A DNA stretch of 51,206 nucleotides from assembly GCA_005889475.1 (NCBI GenBank), contig VBGT01000075.1, positions 1-51,206 on the forward strand, in the 5' to 3' direction. Both the position numbers and the translations under genes were made by a program. Under the pieces are notes generated by a model. It was not told where the DNA came from. It saw only the letters and a program-made list of their open reading frames with translations, and did not search any database. The stretch's first letter is position 1, and every line of letters begins with the position of its first letter. Below, piece by piece: positions 14,426-21,550 of this stretch. Source of the DNA: Chloroflexota bacterium (GTDB taxonomy: Bacteria > Chloroflexota > Limnocylindria > Limnocylindrales > CSP1-4).

Positions 14426-15202
14426 TCACGCTGGCTTGGTCGCGCGGACGATTGCCGAATGCATGCCCGGGACGAGCTGATGCGTCGGCACGACCTCGAC
14501 ATCCGTCATGCCCACGGCGTTGAGCCCTGCCCGGAATTCCCGGAATGACAGGGCCCCGGCGATGCAGCCGACGTAGGAGCCACGCTCCGCCCGCTGCTGG
14601 GGGGTCAGGAGGTCGTCGGCAACGACGTCGCTGACGCCGACACGGCCGCCCGGCTTGAGGACGCGCGCCATCTCGGCGAAGACGGACGCTTTGTTCGACG
14701 CGAGGTTGATGACGCAGTTGCTGATGACGACGTCGACGCTTGCGTCATCGACCGGGAGCCGCTCGATGGTGCCCTTCCGAAACTCCACGTTCGATGCGCC
14801 GGCCTCCGTGGCGTTGCGCCGCGCCAGGGCCAGCATCTCGTCGGTCATGTCGATGCCGATCGCATGGCCGGTCGGTCCGACCCGGCGCGCAGAGAGCAGG
14901 ACATCGATGCCCCCGCCCGACCCGAGGTCGAGCACCGTCTCGCCCTCGCGCAGCTCGGCGACGGCGACGGGATTGCCACAGCCCAGCGATGCAAGCAGTG
15001 CCGCGTCCGGGATGCCCTCCCGCTCGGCCGCGTCGTACAGCTCGAGCCCGTACGTACCCGACGCGTCCGAGCAGCAACCGTCGCCGCAGGCACAGCCATC
15101 GGCGCAGCATCCCTCCGCGCGGGTGGCAGCCAGCACCGCTTCGGCGTACCGGTCGCGGACCTGCTGCTGGATCTCGTTGAGCTCGAGTGTCTGGTCGACC
15201 AT
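14426..15202 (-). CDS. arsM: Arsenite S-adenosylmethionine methyltransferase
   Basis: 258 aa. Methylates As(III) stepwise using SAM, giving less retained or volatile products. The SAM-binding motif is VLDLGSGGGIDVLL (about residues 90-103). The three arsenite-binding cysteines expected from the family are present: C75 (ASLGCGNP), C163 (ISNCVINL) and C213 (YVGCIAGAL). In addition an N-terminal cysteine cluster GCCADGCACGDGCC (residues 31-44) precedes the catalytic domain. It is divergent from arsR with promoters sharing the same -35 region, and a cysteine-rich mini-ORF follows it. The start has GAGGAG about 7 nt upstream, so unlike most first genes here it has a leader. ArsR repression is expected. 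Confidence 0.95.
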   Translation of the reverse strand: MVDQTLELNEIQQQVRDRYAEAVLAATRAEGCCADGCACGDGCCSDASGTYGLELYDAAEREGIPDAALLASLGCGNPVAVAELREGETVLDLGSGGGIDVLLSARRVGPTGHAIGIDMTDEMLALARRNATEAGASNVEFRKGTIERLPVDDASVDVVISNCVINLASNKASVFAEMARVLKPGGRVGVSDVVADDLLTPQQRAERGSYVGCIAGALSFREFRAGLNAVGMTDVEVVPTHQLVPGMHSAIVRATKPA

Positions 15203-15237
15203 GGCTGCTCTCCTCTATGCGGCGTCGCCAAGACTCG

Positions 15238-15259
15238 CAGCGATATCGATTCTTGTCAA
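15238..15259 (-). promoter_or_regulatory. arsM promoter, consensus -35 TTGACA
   Basis: On the minus strand TTGACA (15254-15259) is an exact consensus -35 that overlaps the arsR -35 on the other strand; a weak -10 (GAGTCT) follows at about 17 bp. The ArsR operator abuts it. Confidence 0.5.
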
Positions 15260-15281
15260 TATCGAAATGTGTCGATATGAT
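15253..15281 (+). promoter_or_regulatory. arsR promoter: TTGTCA - 17 bp - TATGAT
   Basis: A near-consensus promoter with exact 17-bp spacing. The ATG at 15289 is 7 nt past the -10, so arsR is probably leaderless. The operator palindrome occupies the spacer and runs into the -10. Confidence 0.75.
15259..15278. promoter_or_regulatory. ArsR operator palindrome ATATCGA-6-TCGATAT
   Basis: A perfect 7-6-7 inverted repeat (ATATCGA AATGTG TCGATAT) inside the arsR promoter and adjoining the arsM -35. A further ATATCGA half-site lies at 15243-15249. Binding here would block both divergent promoters, as expected for ArsR/SmtB-type repressors. Confidence 0.7.
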
Positions 15282-15288
15282 GCACGCC

Positions 15289-15651
15289 ATGGCCAAGTCG
15301 ACGGACCCTGACGTTCTCCTGCTCGCCGCGCTCGCCGACCCGACCCGACTGGAGATCCTGCGCCAGCTCGCTGGGTCCGCGGAGGTGTGCGCCTGCGACT
15401 TCACCGATTGCTGCGGCGTCACCCAGCCGACGATCTCGCATCACCTGAAGGTGCTGCGCGACGCGGGCGTCGTCGTGTCCGAGCGGCGCGCGAGCTGGGT
15501 CTTCTACCGTGTCGCGCCCAACCTCATCGAGCGACTCGGCGGGATCGCCCAGACGCTGGTCCCCGGCGGGATCATCCCCGTCGCGGCATTGCTCAGCACC
15601 GGAGCAGCGTCGAAGTCAGGACGAGCGGTGGGTCGGCCGGCGACGGCCTGA
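15289..15651 (+). CDS. arsR: ArsR-family metalloregulator
   Basis: 120 aa from the ATG at 15289; upstream in-frame ATGs lie in the promoter and are rejected. It is a winged-helix repressor (LAALADPTRLEILRQLAG, VTQPTISHHLKVLRDAGVVVSERRASWVFYRV). The inducer site is the cysteine motif EVCACDFTDCCG, which holds CxC at the start of helix alpha3 plus a CC pair a few residues on, fitting As(III)/Sb(III) sensing. It should repress itself and the divergent arsM. The C-terminal tail, about 25 residues beyond the domain, is low-complexity. The stop codon lies in one arm of a hairpin whose other arm contains the stop of the convergent sixA-like gene. Confidence 0.92.
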   Translation: MAKSTDPDVLLLAALADPTRLEILRQLAGSAEVCACDFTDCCGVTQPTISHHLKVLRDAGVVVSERRASWVFYRVAPNLIERLGGIAQTLVPGGIIPVAALLSTGAASKSGRAVGRPATA

Positions 15652-15668
15652 CCGAGCCGGCCGGTCAG
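15648..15668. terminator. Bidirectional hairpin containing both stop codons of arsR and the sixA-like gene
   Basis: CTGACCG - AGCCGGC - CGGTCAG is a perfect 7-bp stem. The arsR TGA and the TGA of the convergent gene each sit in an arm, in mirror positions. No T-run is present. Confidence 0.45.
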
Positions 15669-16291
15669 TCCGGCACGGCTCCCGGCGGGATCAACCAGCG
15701 CAGCGCGCCCTCGCCGGGTGTGGCACCGGCATCGGGCAGGTCGATCCGGGCGATGGCGCCCTTGCGCAGCTCGATCGCGGCGCCGGTCAGCGTCGAGGCG
15801 ATCGCGCTGAAGTCCGGGTCGTGCCCGACCAGCAGGACGCGCCGGGCGTCCGGGTGGGCGGCGAGGATGCCCTCGAGGTCGCCGACCTCGAGGGCTGCCA
15901 CGAGGCGGCTCTCGTCGTCCGGCTTCACGTCGACGGCCTCGCCGACGATCCCTGCCGTCTGCGACGCACGGAGCTTGGGCGAGGTGAGGATGATGTCGGG
16001 TCGCCAGCCGATGCCCGCGAGCATGCTGCCGAGGCGACGCGCCTGCCGCTTGCCCTTCGCCGACAGCGGGCGGTCCGCGTCATCCCCGGGCCAGGCCATC
16101 GGATCGCCGGCGTCGGCGTGCCGGAGGAGATACAGCTGAAGCGGCTCGGGCGACTCGACGGAGTGCGCGGATGCAGTTGGATCCCCGGACGCTTTCGCGG
16201 CCTTCGCCGGCGGCTTCGCGGCGGCGTCGGCGCGCGCTCGTGACGTCCGTGACGTCCGGCGCGGGGCGGGGCGATCGCCCTGCTCGGTCAT
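15665..16291 (-). CDS. SixA-like histidine phosphatase
   Basis: 208 aa. After a basic, Ala/Lys/Pro-rich N-terminal extension of about 50 residues comes a histidine phosphatase domain: YLLRHADAGDP holds the catalytic RH, followed by DRPLSAKGKRQARRLG, TSPKLRASQTAGIV and VLLVGHDPDFSAIAS with the second histidine. The RHA version is typical of SixA-type phosphohistidine phosphatases. It is the last gene of the pst-phoU-arsC operon, overlapping arsC by 4 bp (ATGA). A role in removing phosphate from a phosphohistidine in this regulatory pathway is possible, but polyphosphate or small-molecule substrates are equally compatible. Confidence 0.82.
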   Translation of the reverse strand: MTEQGDRPAPRRTSRTSRARADAAAKPPAKAAKASGDPTASAHSVESPEPLQLYLLRHADAGDPMAWPGDDADRPLSAKGKRQARRLGSMLAGIGWRPDIILTSPKLRASQTAGIVGEAVDVKPDDESRLVAALEVGDLEGILAAHPDARRVLLVGHDPDFSAIASTLTGAAIELRKGAIARIDLPDAGATPGEGALRWLIPPGAVPD

Positions 16292-16767
16292 GATCGGCGG
16301 TTCACGACGAGGGGCAGGAACGTGCGGATTCGTCCGGCGAGATCCTTGAGCGCCCGGTCGAAGGCCTGCTGGCGCTCCTCATCCGTGCCGGTTGCCTCCG
16401 CCGGGTCGTCGACGCCCCAGTGCAGGGTCACGCTCCCGCCCGGGAAGACCGGGCAGCTGGCCCGAGCCCGGTCGCATACGGTGATCACGTAGTCGAACCG
16501 CTGGCCCAGGAACTCAGCCACGGACTTCGAGCGGGCGCCCGTGATGTCGATGCCGACCTTGTCGAGCGATCGGATGGTCATCGGATGGACACCGCGCGGG
16601 CTGACCCCGGCGCTGACGACCTCGAACGCCGGGCCGCCGTCGCGCCGGAGCAGCGCCTCGGCCATCTGGCTCCGCGCCGAGTTGCCGGTGCAGACGAAGA
16701 TCACCCGGATCGGGGCCGCGGGGTCGCCGGTGCCGTCGGTGGGTACATCGACGCCCTGGACGCTCAT
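16288..16767 (-). CDS. arsC: Thioredoxin-type arsenate reductase (LMW-PTP fold)
   Basis: 159 aa. The P-loop VCTGNSARSQMAE carries nucleophile C26 and R32, and the two resolving cysteines C98 and C105 (VCDRARASCPVFPGG) are spaced as in the ArsC of plasmid pI258 (C82/C89). The following HWGVDDPAEATG also matches ArsC rather than general tyrosine phosphatases. It reduces arsenate to arsenite with thioredoxin-derived electrons. Its position inside the pst operon (4-bp overlaps with phoU upstream and the sixA-like gene downstream) means it is made when Pst, which also admits arsenate, is induced. The product can be handled by ArsM next door. No dedicated arsenite efflux pump is visible in the window. 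Confidence 0.9.
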   Translation of the reverse strand: MSVQGVDVPTDGTGDPAAPIRVIFVCTGNSARSQMAEALLRRDGGPAFEVVSAGVSPRGVHPMTIRSLDKVGIDITGARSKSVAEFLGQRFDYVITVCDRARASCPVFPGGSVTLHWGVDDPAEATGTDEERQQAFDRALKDLAGRIRTFLPLVVNRRS

Positions 16768-17471
16768 GGGTTCAGATCCTCGATCCGGCCGGTCGCGAGG
16801 TAGACCACGTCCTCGGCAATGTTGGTCACGCGGTCGCCGATTCGCTCGACCCAGTGTGCCGCCAGGATCAGGCGCGTCCCGCGCTCGACCGTCTGGGGAT
16901 CGGTCCGCATCAGGTCGATGATGTCGGCGAAGGTCGTACGGTACAGGTGGTCGATCTCGTCGTCGCGACCGGCGACCTCGCGCGCGATCCTGTCGTCGAT
17001 GTCGATCAGGGCGCTCACGATGCCGCGGACCTGGTCGGCGGCGAGGCGGCCCATCTGGACGAGCACGGCCGTCTGGGGCAGCGGCGATTCCTCGACGAGC
17101 CGGCGCGCCTGCTTGGCGATCGACGACGCATGATCGCCGATTCGCTCGAGCTCGAAGGCGACGTGATCCAGGCCGATCAGGAACCGCAGGTCGCGTGCGA
17201 CCGGCGATTGCGTCGCGATGGTCGAGACGATCGTGTCGGCGATCTCGCGCTGGGCCTCGTTGATCCGGGCATCTGCAGCGACCACCGCGTCGGCCGTCTC
17301 GAGGTCGCGCTCCGCGACGGATCGCACCGCCTCCCGGATCTGCGCCTCGACGAGCGAGCCCATGCGCAGGATGCCGTCCTTGACGACCCGCTCCTCGCGG
17401 TCGAGCGTCGCTCGCGAGCCGGCCTGCTCCGGGCGGAGGATGGACACCCGCGCCGCGGTCTCGGCATCCAT
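16764..17471 (-). CDS. phoU: Phosphate signalling protein PhoU
   Basis: 235 aa from the ATG at 17471 whose first base overlaps the pstB stop. It is an all-helical protein with two PhoU repeats, each ending in an E/D-rich metal motif (DHVAFELERIGDHASSIAKQARR and AHWVERIGDRVTNIAEDVVYL). PhoU couples PstB status to PhoR and limits uptake through Pst. There is a roughly 20-residue N-terminal extension before TLDREERVVKDGIL. The order pstSCAB-phoU is the classical one; what is unusual is that arsC follows with a 4-bp overlap. Confidence 0.95.
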   Translation of the reverse strand: MDAETAARVSILRPEQAGSRATLDREERVVKDGILRMGSLVEAQIREAVRSVAERDLETADAVVAADARINEAQREIADTIVSTIATQSPVARDLRFLIGLDHVAFELERIGDHASSIAKQARRLVEESPLPQTAVLVQMGRLAADQVRGIVSALIDIDDRIAREVAGRDDEIDHLYRTTFADIIDLMRTDPQTVERGTRLILAAHWVERIGDRVTNIAEDVVYLATGRIEDLNP

Positions 17472-18358
17472 CAGCCGAACCTCCCCGAGATGTAGTCCTC
17501 GGTGAGCTGCTCCGCGGGGTTCGTGAAGATCCTCACCGTGTCGTCGGCTTCGACCAAGTAGCCGGCGCGCTCCTCGCCCATCGTGAAGAACGCTGTGCGA
17601 TCGCTCACCCGCGAGGCCTGCTGCATGTTGTGGGTCACGATGACGATCGTGTACTGCCGGCGCAGCTCGGCGATCAGCTCCTCGACCCGCAGGGTCGCGC
17701 TCGGGTCCAGGGCGGAGGCCGGCTCGTCCATCAGGATGACCTCGGGATCGACCGACAGCGCCCGGGCGATGCACAGGCGCTGCTGCTGCCCGCCCGAGAG
17801 CGAGGTCCCCGGCTGCCTGAGCTTGTCCTTGACCTCGTCCCATAGCGCCGACCGGCGGAGCGACCGCTCGACGACCTCGTCGAGCTCGGAGCGCTTGTGC
17901 CGACCGGTGAGCCGGAGGCCCGCCGTGACGTTGTCGTAGATCGACATCGTCGGGAATGGGTTCGGCCGCTGGAAGACCATGCCGACGACCCGTCGCAGCT
18001 GCACCGGATCGACGTCCGGGCGGTAGATGTCGATGCCGTCGAGGGTGACCACTCCCTCGACCCGAGCGCCCGGTGTCAGCTCGTGCATCCGGTTCAACGT
18101 CCGCAGGAACGTCGACTTGCCGCAGCCGGACGGCCCGATGATTGCCGTGACGGCACGAGGCGGGATCGTGAGGCTGACGTCACGCACCGCGCGGAATTCG
18201 CCGTAGTAGACGTTCAGGTCCTCGACGACGATCTCGCCGCTGACGATGTCGAGCGGCGACGCGGCAGGCCGCCGGTCCGGTGGCGCGAGCGGCGTAGCGC
18301 GCTCCGGCGGGGCCTCGATCGCCTCGTCGGGGCGCCGCACCGCGGTCTCCACGTTCAT
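17471..18358 (-). CDS. pstB: Phosphate ABC transporter ATP-binding protein PstB
   Basis: 295 aa from the ATG at 18358; an in-frame GTG at 18367 directly after the pstA stop is an alternative. Walker A is GPSGCGKST, the Q-loop is [17 protein letters not shown] (the NPFP is PstB-specific), the signature is LSGGQQQR, and Walker B is [13 protein letters not shown], followed by the switch His in [10 protein letters not shown]. There is a 45-residue N-terminal extension rich in Pro/Ala/Arg before the domain ([16 protein letters not shown]). It energises phosphate import through PstCA. It overlaps phoU by one base. Confidence 0.97.
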   Translation of the reverse strand: MNVETAVRRPDEAIEAPPERATPLAPPDRRPAASPLDIVSGEIVVEDLNVYYGEFRAVRDVSLTIPPRAVTAIIGPSGCGKSTFLRTLNRMHELTPGARVEGVVTLDGIDIYRPDVDPVQLRRVVGMVFQRPNPFPTMSIYDNVTAGLRLTGRHKRSELDEVVERSLRRSALWDEVKDKLRQPGTSLSGGQQQRLCIARALSVDPEVILMDEPASALDPSATLRVEELIAELRRQYTIVIVTHNMQQASRVSDRTAFFTMGEERAGYLVEADDTVRIFTNPAEQLTEDYISGRFG

Positions 18359-18368
18359 TTCCTCCACC

Positions 18369-19259
18369 CTAGCCGATCCGGCGGCCCCAGGACCGAGCCC
18401 GGACCGCGACGTTGATGATGAGCACGATGAGCAACAGCAGGAAGGCAGCGCCCCAGGCCTGCTGGTTGAGCGCGTCGACCGGTTGCCGTGCGTTGACGTA
18501 GATGAACAGCGGCAGCGAGTCCATCGGCCGCCCGAAGTCGCCGACGTTGACCACCCGGCTCCCGAGCGCCGTGAACAGCAGCGGCGCGGTCTCGCCCATG
18601 GCCCGCGCGATCGCCAGCATCGAGCCGGTGAGGATGCCAGGGAGGCCGGTCCGGAGCACGACCGAGAGGACAGTGCGCCAGGCCGGCACGCCCAGGGCAA
18701 GCGACGCCTCTCGCAGCGAGTTCGGGACCAGATGCAGCGACTCCTCGGTCGTGCGCATCACGACCGGGATCATGATCACGGCCAGCGCCACGCTGCCCGC
18801 GAACCCGTTGAACTGCTTGAACGGCAGCACCAGGAACGTGAACACGAAGACGCCGATGAGGATCGAGGGCATGCCGACCAGGACATCCGCACAGAACCGG
18901 ATGACCCGGGCCGACCGGCTGTTCGCGAACTCGGCGATGTAGACCGCCCCGAGCACGCCCACGGGAACGGCGATGAGGGCCGCCAGCGGGACCATCTGCA
19001 GCGTCCCCACGACCGCGTTCGCCGCGCCACCGCCGATGCCGAGGGCGCGCGGCGGCTTGGTGATCAGGTCGAGGCTGAGCGCGGAGAGGCCGTTCGCGGC
19101 CACGAAGAACAGCACCGCCGCAAGCGGCAGCGCGCACAGGAATGCCGCGCCCATGGCGATCGTGCGCATGGAGCGGTCGACGACCGTCCGGCGCCGCCCG
19201 ACCCGAGCGCCGGTCAGGCGCGCCGCCATCGACGGCTGGGCGATCACCGCGCCGGTCAT
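18369..19259 (-). CDS. pstA: Phosphate ABC transporter permease PstA
   Basis: 296 aa from the ATG at 19259, which overlaps the pstC stop by one base. About six membrane helices, with the ABC coupling loop [23 protein letters not shown] and [18 protein letters not shown], the MGETAP element being typical of PstA. It forms the membrane channel with PstC. A TAG stop is followed 10 nt later by the pstB ATG. Track ORFs in the other frames here are shadows. Confidence 0.95.
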   Translation of the reverse strand: MTGAVIAQPSMAARLTGARVGRRRTVVDRSMRTIAMGAAFLCALPLAAVLFFVAANGLSALSLDLITKPPRALGIGGGAANAVVGTLQMVPLAALIAVPVGVLGAVYIAEFANSRSARVIRFCADVLVGMPSILIGVFVFTFLVLPFKQFNGFAGSVALAVIMIPVVMRTTEESLHLVPNSLREASLALGVPAWRTVLSVVLRTGLPGILTGSMLAIARAMGETAPLLFTALGSRVVNVGDFGRPMDSLPLFIYVNARQPVDALNQQAWGAAFLLLLIVLIINVAVRARSWGRRIG

Positions 19260-20218
19260 CAGCTCGTTCCCTGCGGCCCGGCCACGCGCCAGACCAGGAG
19301 TCGGGCGATCACGTTGAGGGTCATCGTGATCACGAGCAGGACCAGCCCGAGGCTGATCAGCGCCGACGTCTGCAGCCCGATCGAGGCCTCGTTGAACGTC
19401 GTCGCGATCTGCGAGGCGATGGTCTGCGAGCTGTCGAAGATGCTCTGCGGGATCTGCGGCCGGTTGCCGATGACCATCGTCACGGCCATCGTCTCGCCGA
19501 GCGCCCGCCCGAGCCCGAGGATGACCGCGCCGATGATCCCCGAGCGGGCGTACGGCAGGACGGCATTCGTGATCATCTCCCAGCGCGTTGCGCCGAGCGC
19601 GAGCATCGCCTCGCGCTGCGAGTCGGGCACCGCGGTGATCATGTCGCGTGAGATCGCGACGATGGTGGGCAGGATCATCAGGGTGAGGATCACGCCGGCG
19701 GTGAACAGGCCGACCCCGAACGGCGGCCCGGCGAAGATCGGGATCCAGCCGAGGGTGTCGACGACCCACGCCTCGACTGTCCTGGACAGGAACGGGCCGA
19801 GGACGAACACGCCCCACAGCCCGAACACGACCGATGGGATCGCGGCGAGCAGCTCGATGGTGAACGTGAGCGGGATGGCGACGCGCCGCGGGGCGAGCTC
19901 GGCCAGGAAGATCGCGGTCAGCAGGCCGATCGGCGTCGCCAGGACGATCGCGATGAAGGACGAGGCGATCGTGCCGATGATGAACGGCAGTGCGCCGTAG
20001 ATCCCGGCGATCGGGTCCCAGGTCGTGCCGGTCAGGAACGAGATCCCGAACTTGGCGAGGGCCTGCCCCGAGTTCGCGACGAGCAGCGCCGCGAGCAACC
20101 CGAGGATGCCGACCGCGACCCACGCGAGTACGCCGCTCCCGGAGCGGAAGACGACGTCCGGGACGCGCGACGCCGCCCGGCCGAACCGGGCGGCGGCGGT
20201 GACGGTCGCAGAGGTCAT
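19259..20218 (-). CDS. pstC: Phosphate ABC transporter permease PstC
   Basis: 319 aa from the ATG at 20218 (MTSATVT), the track start being further upstream inside the pstS-pstC gap. Six or so hydrophobic helices; IELLAAIPSVVFGLWGVFVLGPFL and the coupling loop SQREAMLALGATRWEMITNAVLPYARSGI are standard PstC, as is GRALGETMAVTMVIGN. It starts 16 nt after the pstS stop without a good ribosome binding site, which suggests translational coupling. Confidence 0.95.
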   Translation of the reverse strand: MTSATVTAAARFGRAASRVPDVVFRSGSGVLAWVAVGILGLLAALLVANSGQALAKFGISFLTGTTWDPIAGIYGALPFIIGTIASSFIAIVLATPIGLLTAIFLAELAPRRVAIPLTFTIELLAAIPSVVFGLWGVFVLGPFLSRTVEAWVVDTLGWIPIFAGPPFGVGLFTAGVILTLMILPTIVAISRDMITAVPDSQREAMLALGATRWEMITNAVLPYARSGIIGAVILGLGRALGETMAVTMVIGNRPQIPQSIFDSSQTIASQIATTFNEASIGLQTSALISLGLVLLVITMTLNVIARLLVWRVAGPQGTS

Positions 20219-20234
20219 CGGGCGATGGAGCTGG

Positions 20235-21401
20235 CTACATCGGCCAGATCGGTGACCCACCGGTCGTGATCCGGTGGAGCTCCTCGAGGGCTTTCTGCTG
20301 GATCGGAGCCGGCAGCGGCGCGTAGCCGATGGCCTTCTCCTCGCTCTGCCCGTCGGTCAGCGCCCAGTGCAGGAAGGCCGTGAGCGCCTGGCCCTTCGTG
20401 GCGTCGGTCTGGTCCTGGTAGAGGAGCAGGTACGTGTACGCAGCGATCGGGTAGGTGTCGTCGCCCGGGCCGTTGATGATCGGCGCCGCCCGGAAGTCAT
20501 CCGGAAAGGCGTCGACGGCGCCCTCGGCAGCGGCGGTTACGCCGGCCGACGAGCCGGCGACGAACTTGCCGTTCGCGTTCTTCACCGCGGCGCTCGAGAG
20601 ACCCGAGACGACCGCGTACTGCAGCTCGACATAGCCGATCCGGCCGTCGGCGGTCTTGACCCCGCCGGACACGCCGTCGTTGCCTGGCGCGCCGTCCCCG
20701 GTCGGCCAGTTGACCTCCTTGCCCGCGCCCACGGAGTCCTTCCACTCCGAGCTCACGGTCGCGAGATAGGTGGTGAACGCATTGGTCGTGCCCGAGCCGT
20801 CCGAGCGGTGGATGACCTTGATCGGGGTCGCCGGGAGGTTGCTGGCAACGTCGGCGTTGAGCGCCGCGATGGCCGGATCGTTCCAGGTAGTGATCTTGCC
20901 GAGGAACACGCCCGCGATCGTGTCGCCGTCGAGGTTGAGCTTCTTGATCGCGCTGCCGTCGGCACCGGCGAGGTTGAAGATCACCACGACGGCGCCGAGC
21001 GCCGTGGGAACGTGGAGGATCTTGGTGCCCGCAGGCAGGGCGGCGATCTCCTCGTCCTTCATCGCCGCGTCAGAGGCGCCAAAGTCGACGGTCTGCTGGG
21101 TGATCGCCTTGATGCCGCCGCCGGAGCCGATGGCCTGGTAGTCGACCGTCACGTTCGAGTGCGCCTCGCCGAACTTCTCGATCCAGACCTGGTACAGCAG
21201 GGCGGGGAACGTGGCGCCGGCGCCGCTCAACGTGACGTTGCCGCTCGGCACCTGGGGCTGGGACATGCCGCCCGAGGCGGGCGGCCCGGACGCCTGCCCG
21301 CCTGTGGTCGGTCCGGTCGTGGCGCCCGGGCTCGTGCAGCCCGCGATGACGACGATCGCCCCGAAGGCGAGGCTCGCCAGCCGGGAAGCTCGATTGGTCA
21401 C
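20235..21401 (-). CDS. pstS: Phosphate-binding lipoprotein PstS
   Basis: 388 aa from the GTG at 21401, chosen because CGGAGG lies 8 nt upstream and the protein then begins with a short lipoprotein signal peptide ending VVIAGC (lipid-modified Cys). After a Gly/Pro/Thr linker comes the periplasmic-binding fold: SGAGATFPALLYQVWIEKF, the phosphate loop around VDYQAIGSGGGIKAI, FGASDAAM, and HRSDGSGTTNAFTTYL, all diagnostic of PstS. It captures phosphate outside the membrane for PstCAB. It is the first gene of a seven-gene operon. The leader is roughly 100 nt and carries the CTGTTAACAC box upstream. Confidence 0.96.
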   Translation of the reverse strand: MTNRASRLASLAFGAIVVIAGCTSPGATTGPTTGGQASGPPASGGMSQPQVPSGNVTLSGAGATFPALLYQVWIEKFGEAHSNVTVDYQAIGSGGGIKAITQQTVDFGASDAAMKDEEIAALPAGTKILHVPTALGAVVVIFNLAGADGSAIKKLNLDGDTIAGVFLGKITTWNDPAIAALNADVASNLPATPIKVIHRSDGSGTTNAFTTYLATVSSEWKDSVGAGKEVNWPTGDGAPGNDGVSGGVKTADGRIGYVELQYAVVSGLSSAAVKNANGKFVAGSSAGVTAAAEGAVDAFPDDFRAAPIINGPGDDTYPIAAYTYLLLYQDQTDATKGQALTAFLHWALTDGQSEEKAIGYAPLPAPIQQKALEELHRITTGGSPIWPM

Positions 21402-21504
21402 TCGATGGTCCTCCGTACGCCACGGCACGCCCGCATGGCGGCCCGATGTCACTGATGCAGCCGCGTCGAGCGTGGTCGACGGCCGTGAACGGAGGATCGT
21501 CTTC

Positions 21505-21514
21505 GTGTTAACAG
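21505..21514 (-). promoter_or_regulatory. CTGTTAACAC, candidate Pho box upstream of pstS
   Basis: Identical on the minus strand to the 10-mer before the response-regulator gene. It is flanked upstream on the same strand by GTTGACGAACACC and downstream by CGTTCACGG, so there may be further degenerate half-sites. Confidence 0.5.
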
Positions 21515-21550
21515 GAGGTGTTCGTCAACGCTCCCGGCGCGCGCGCGAGC

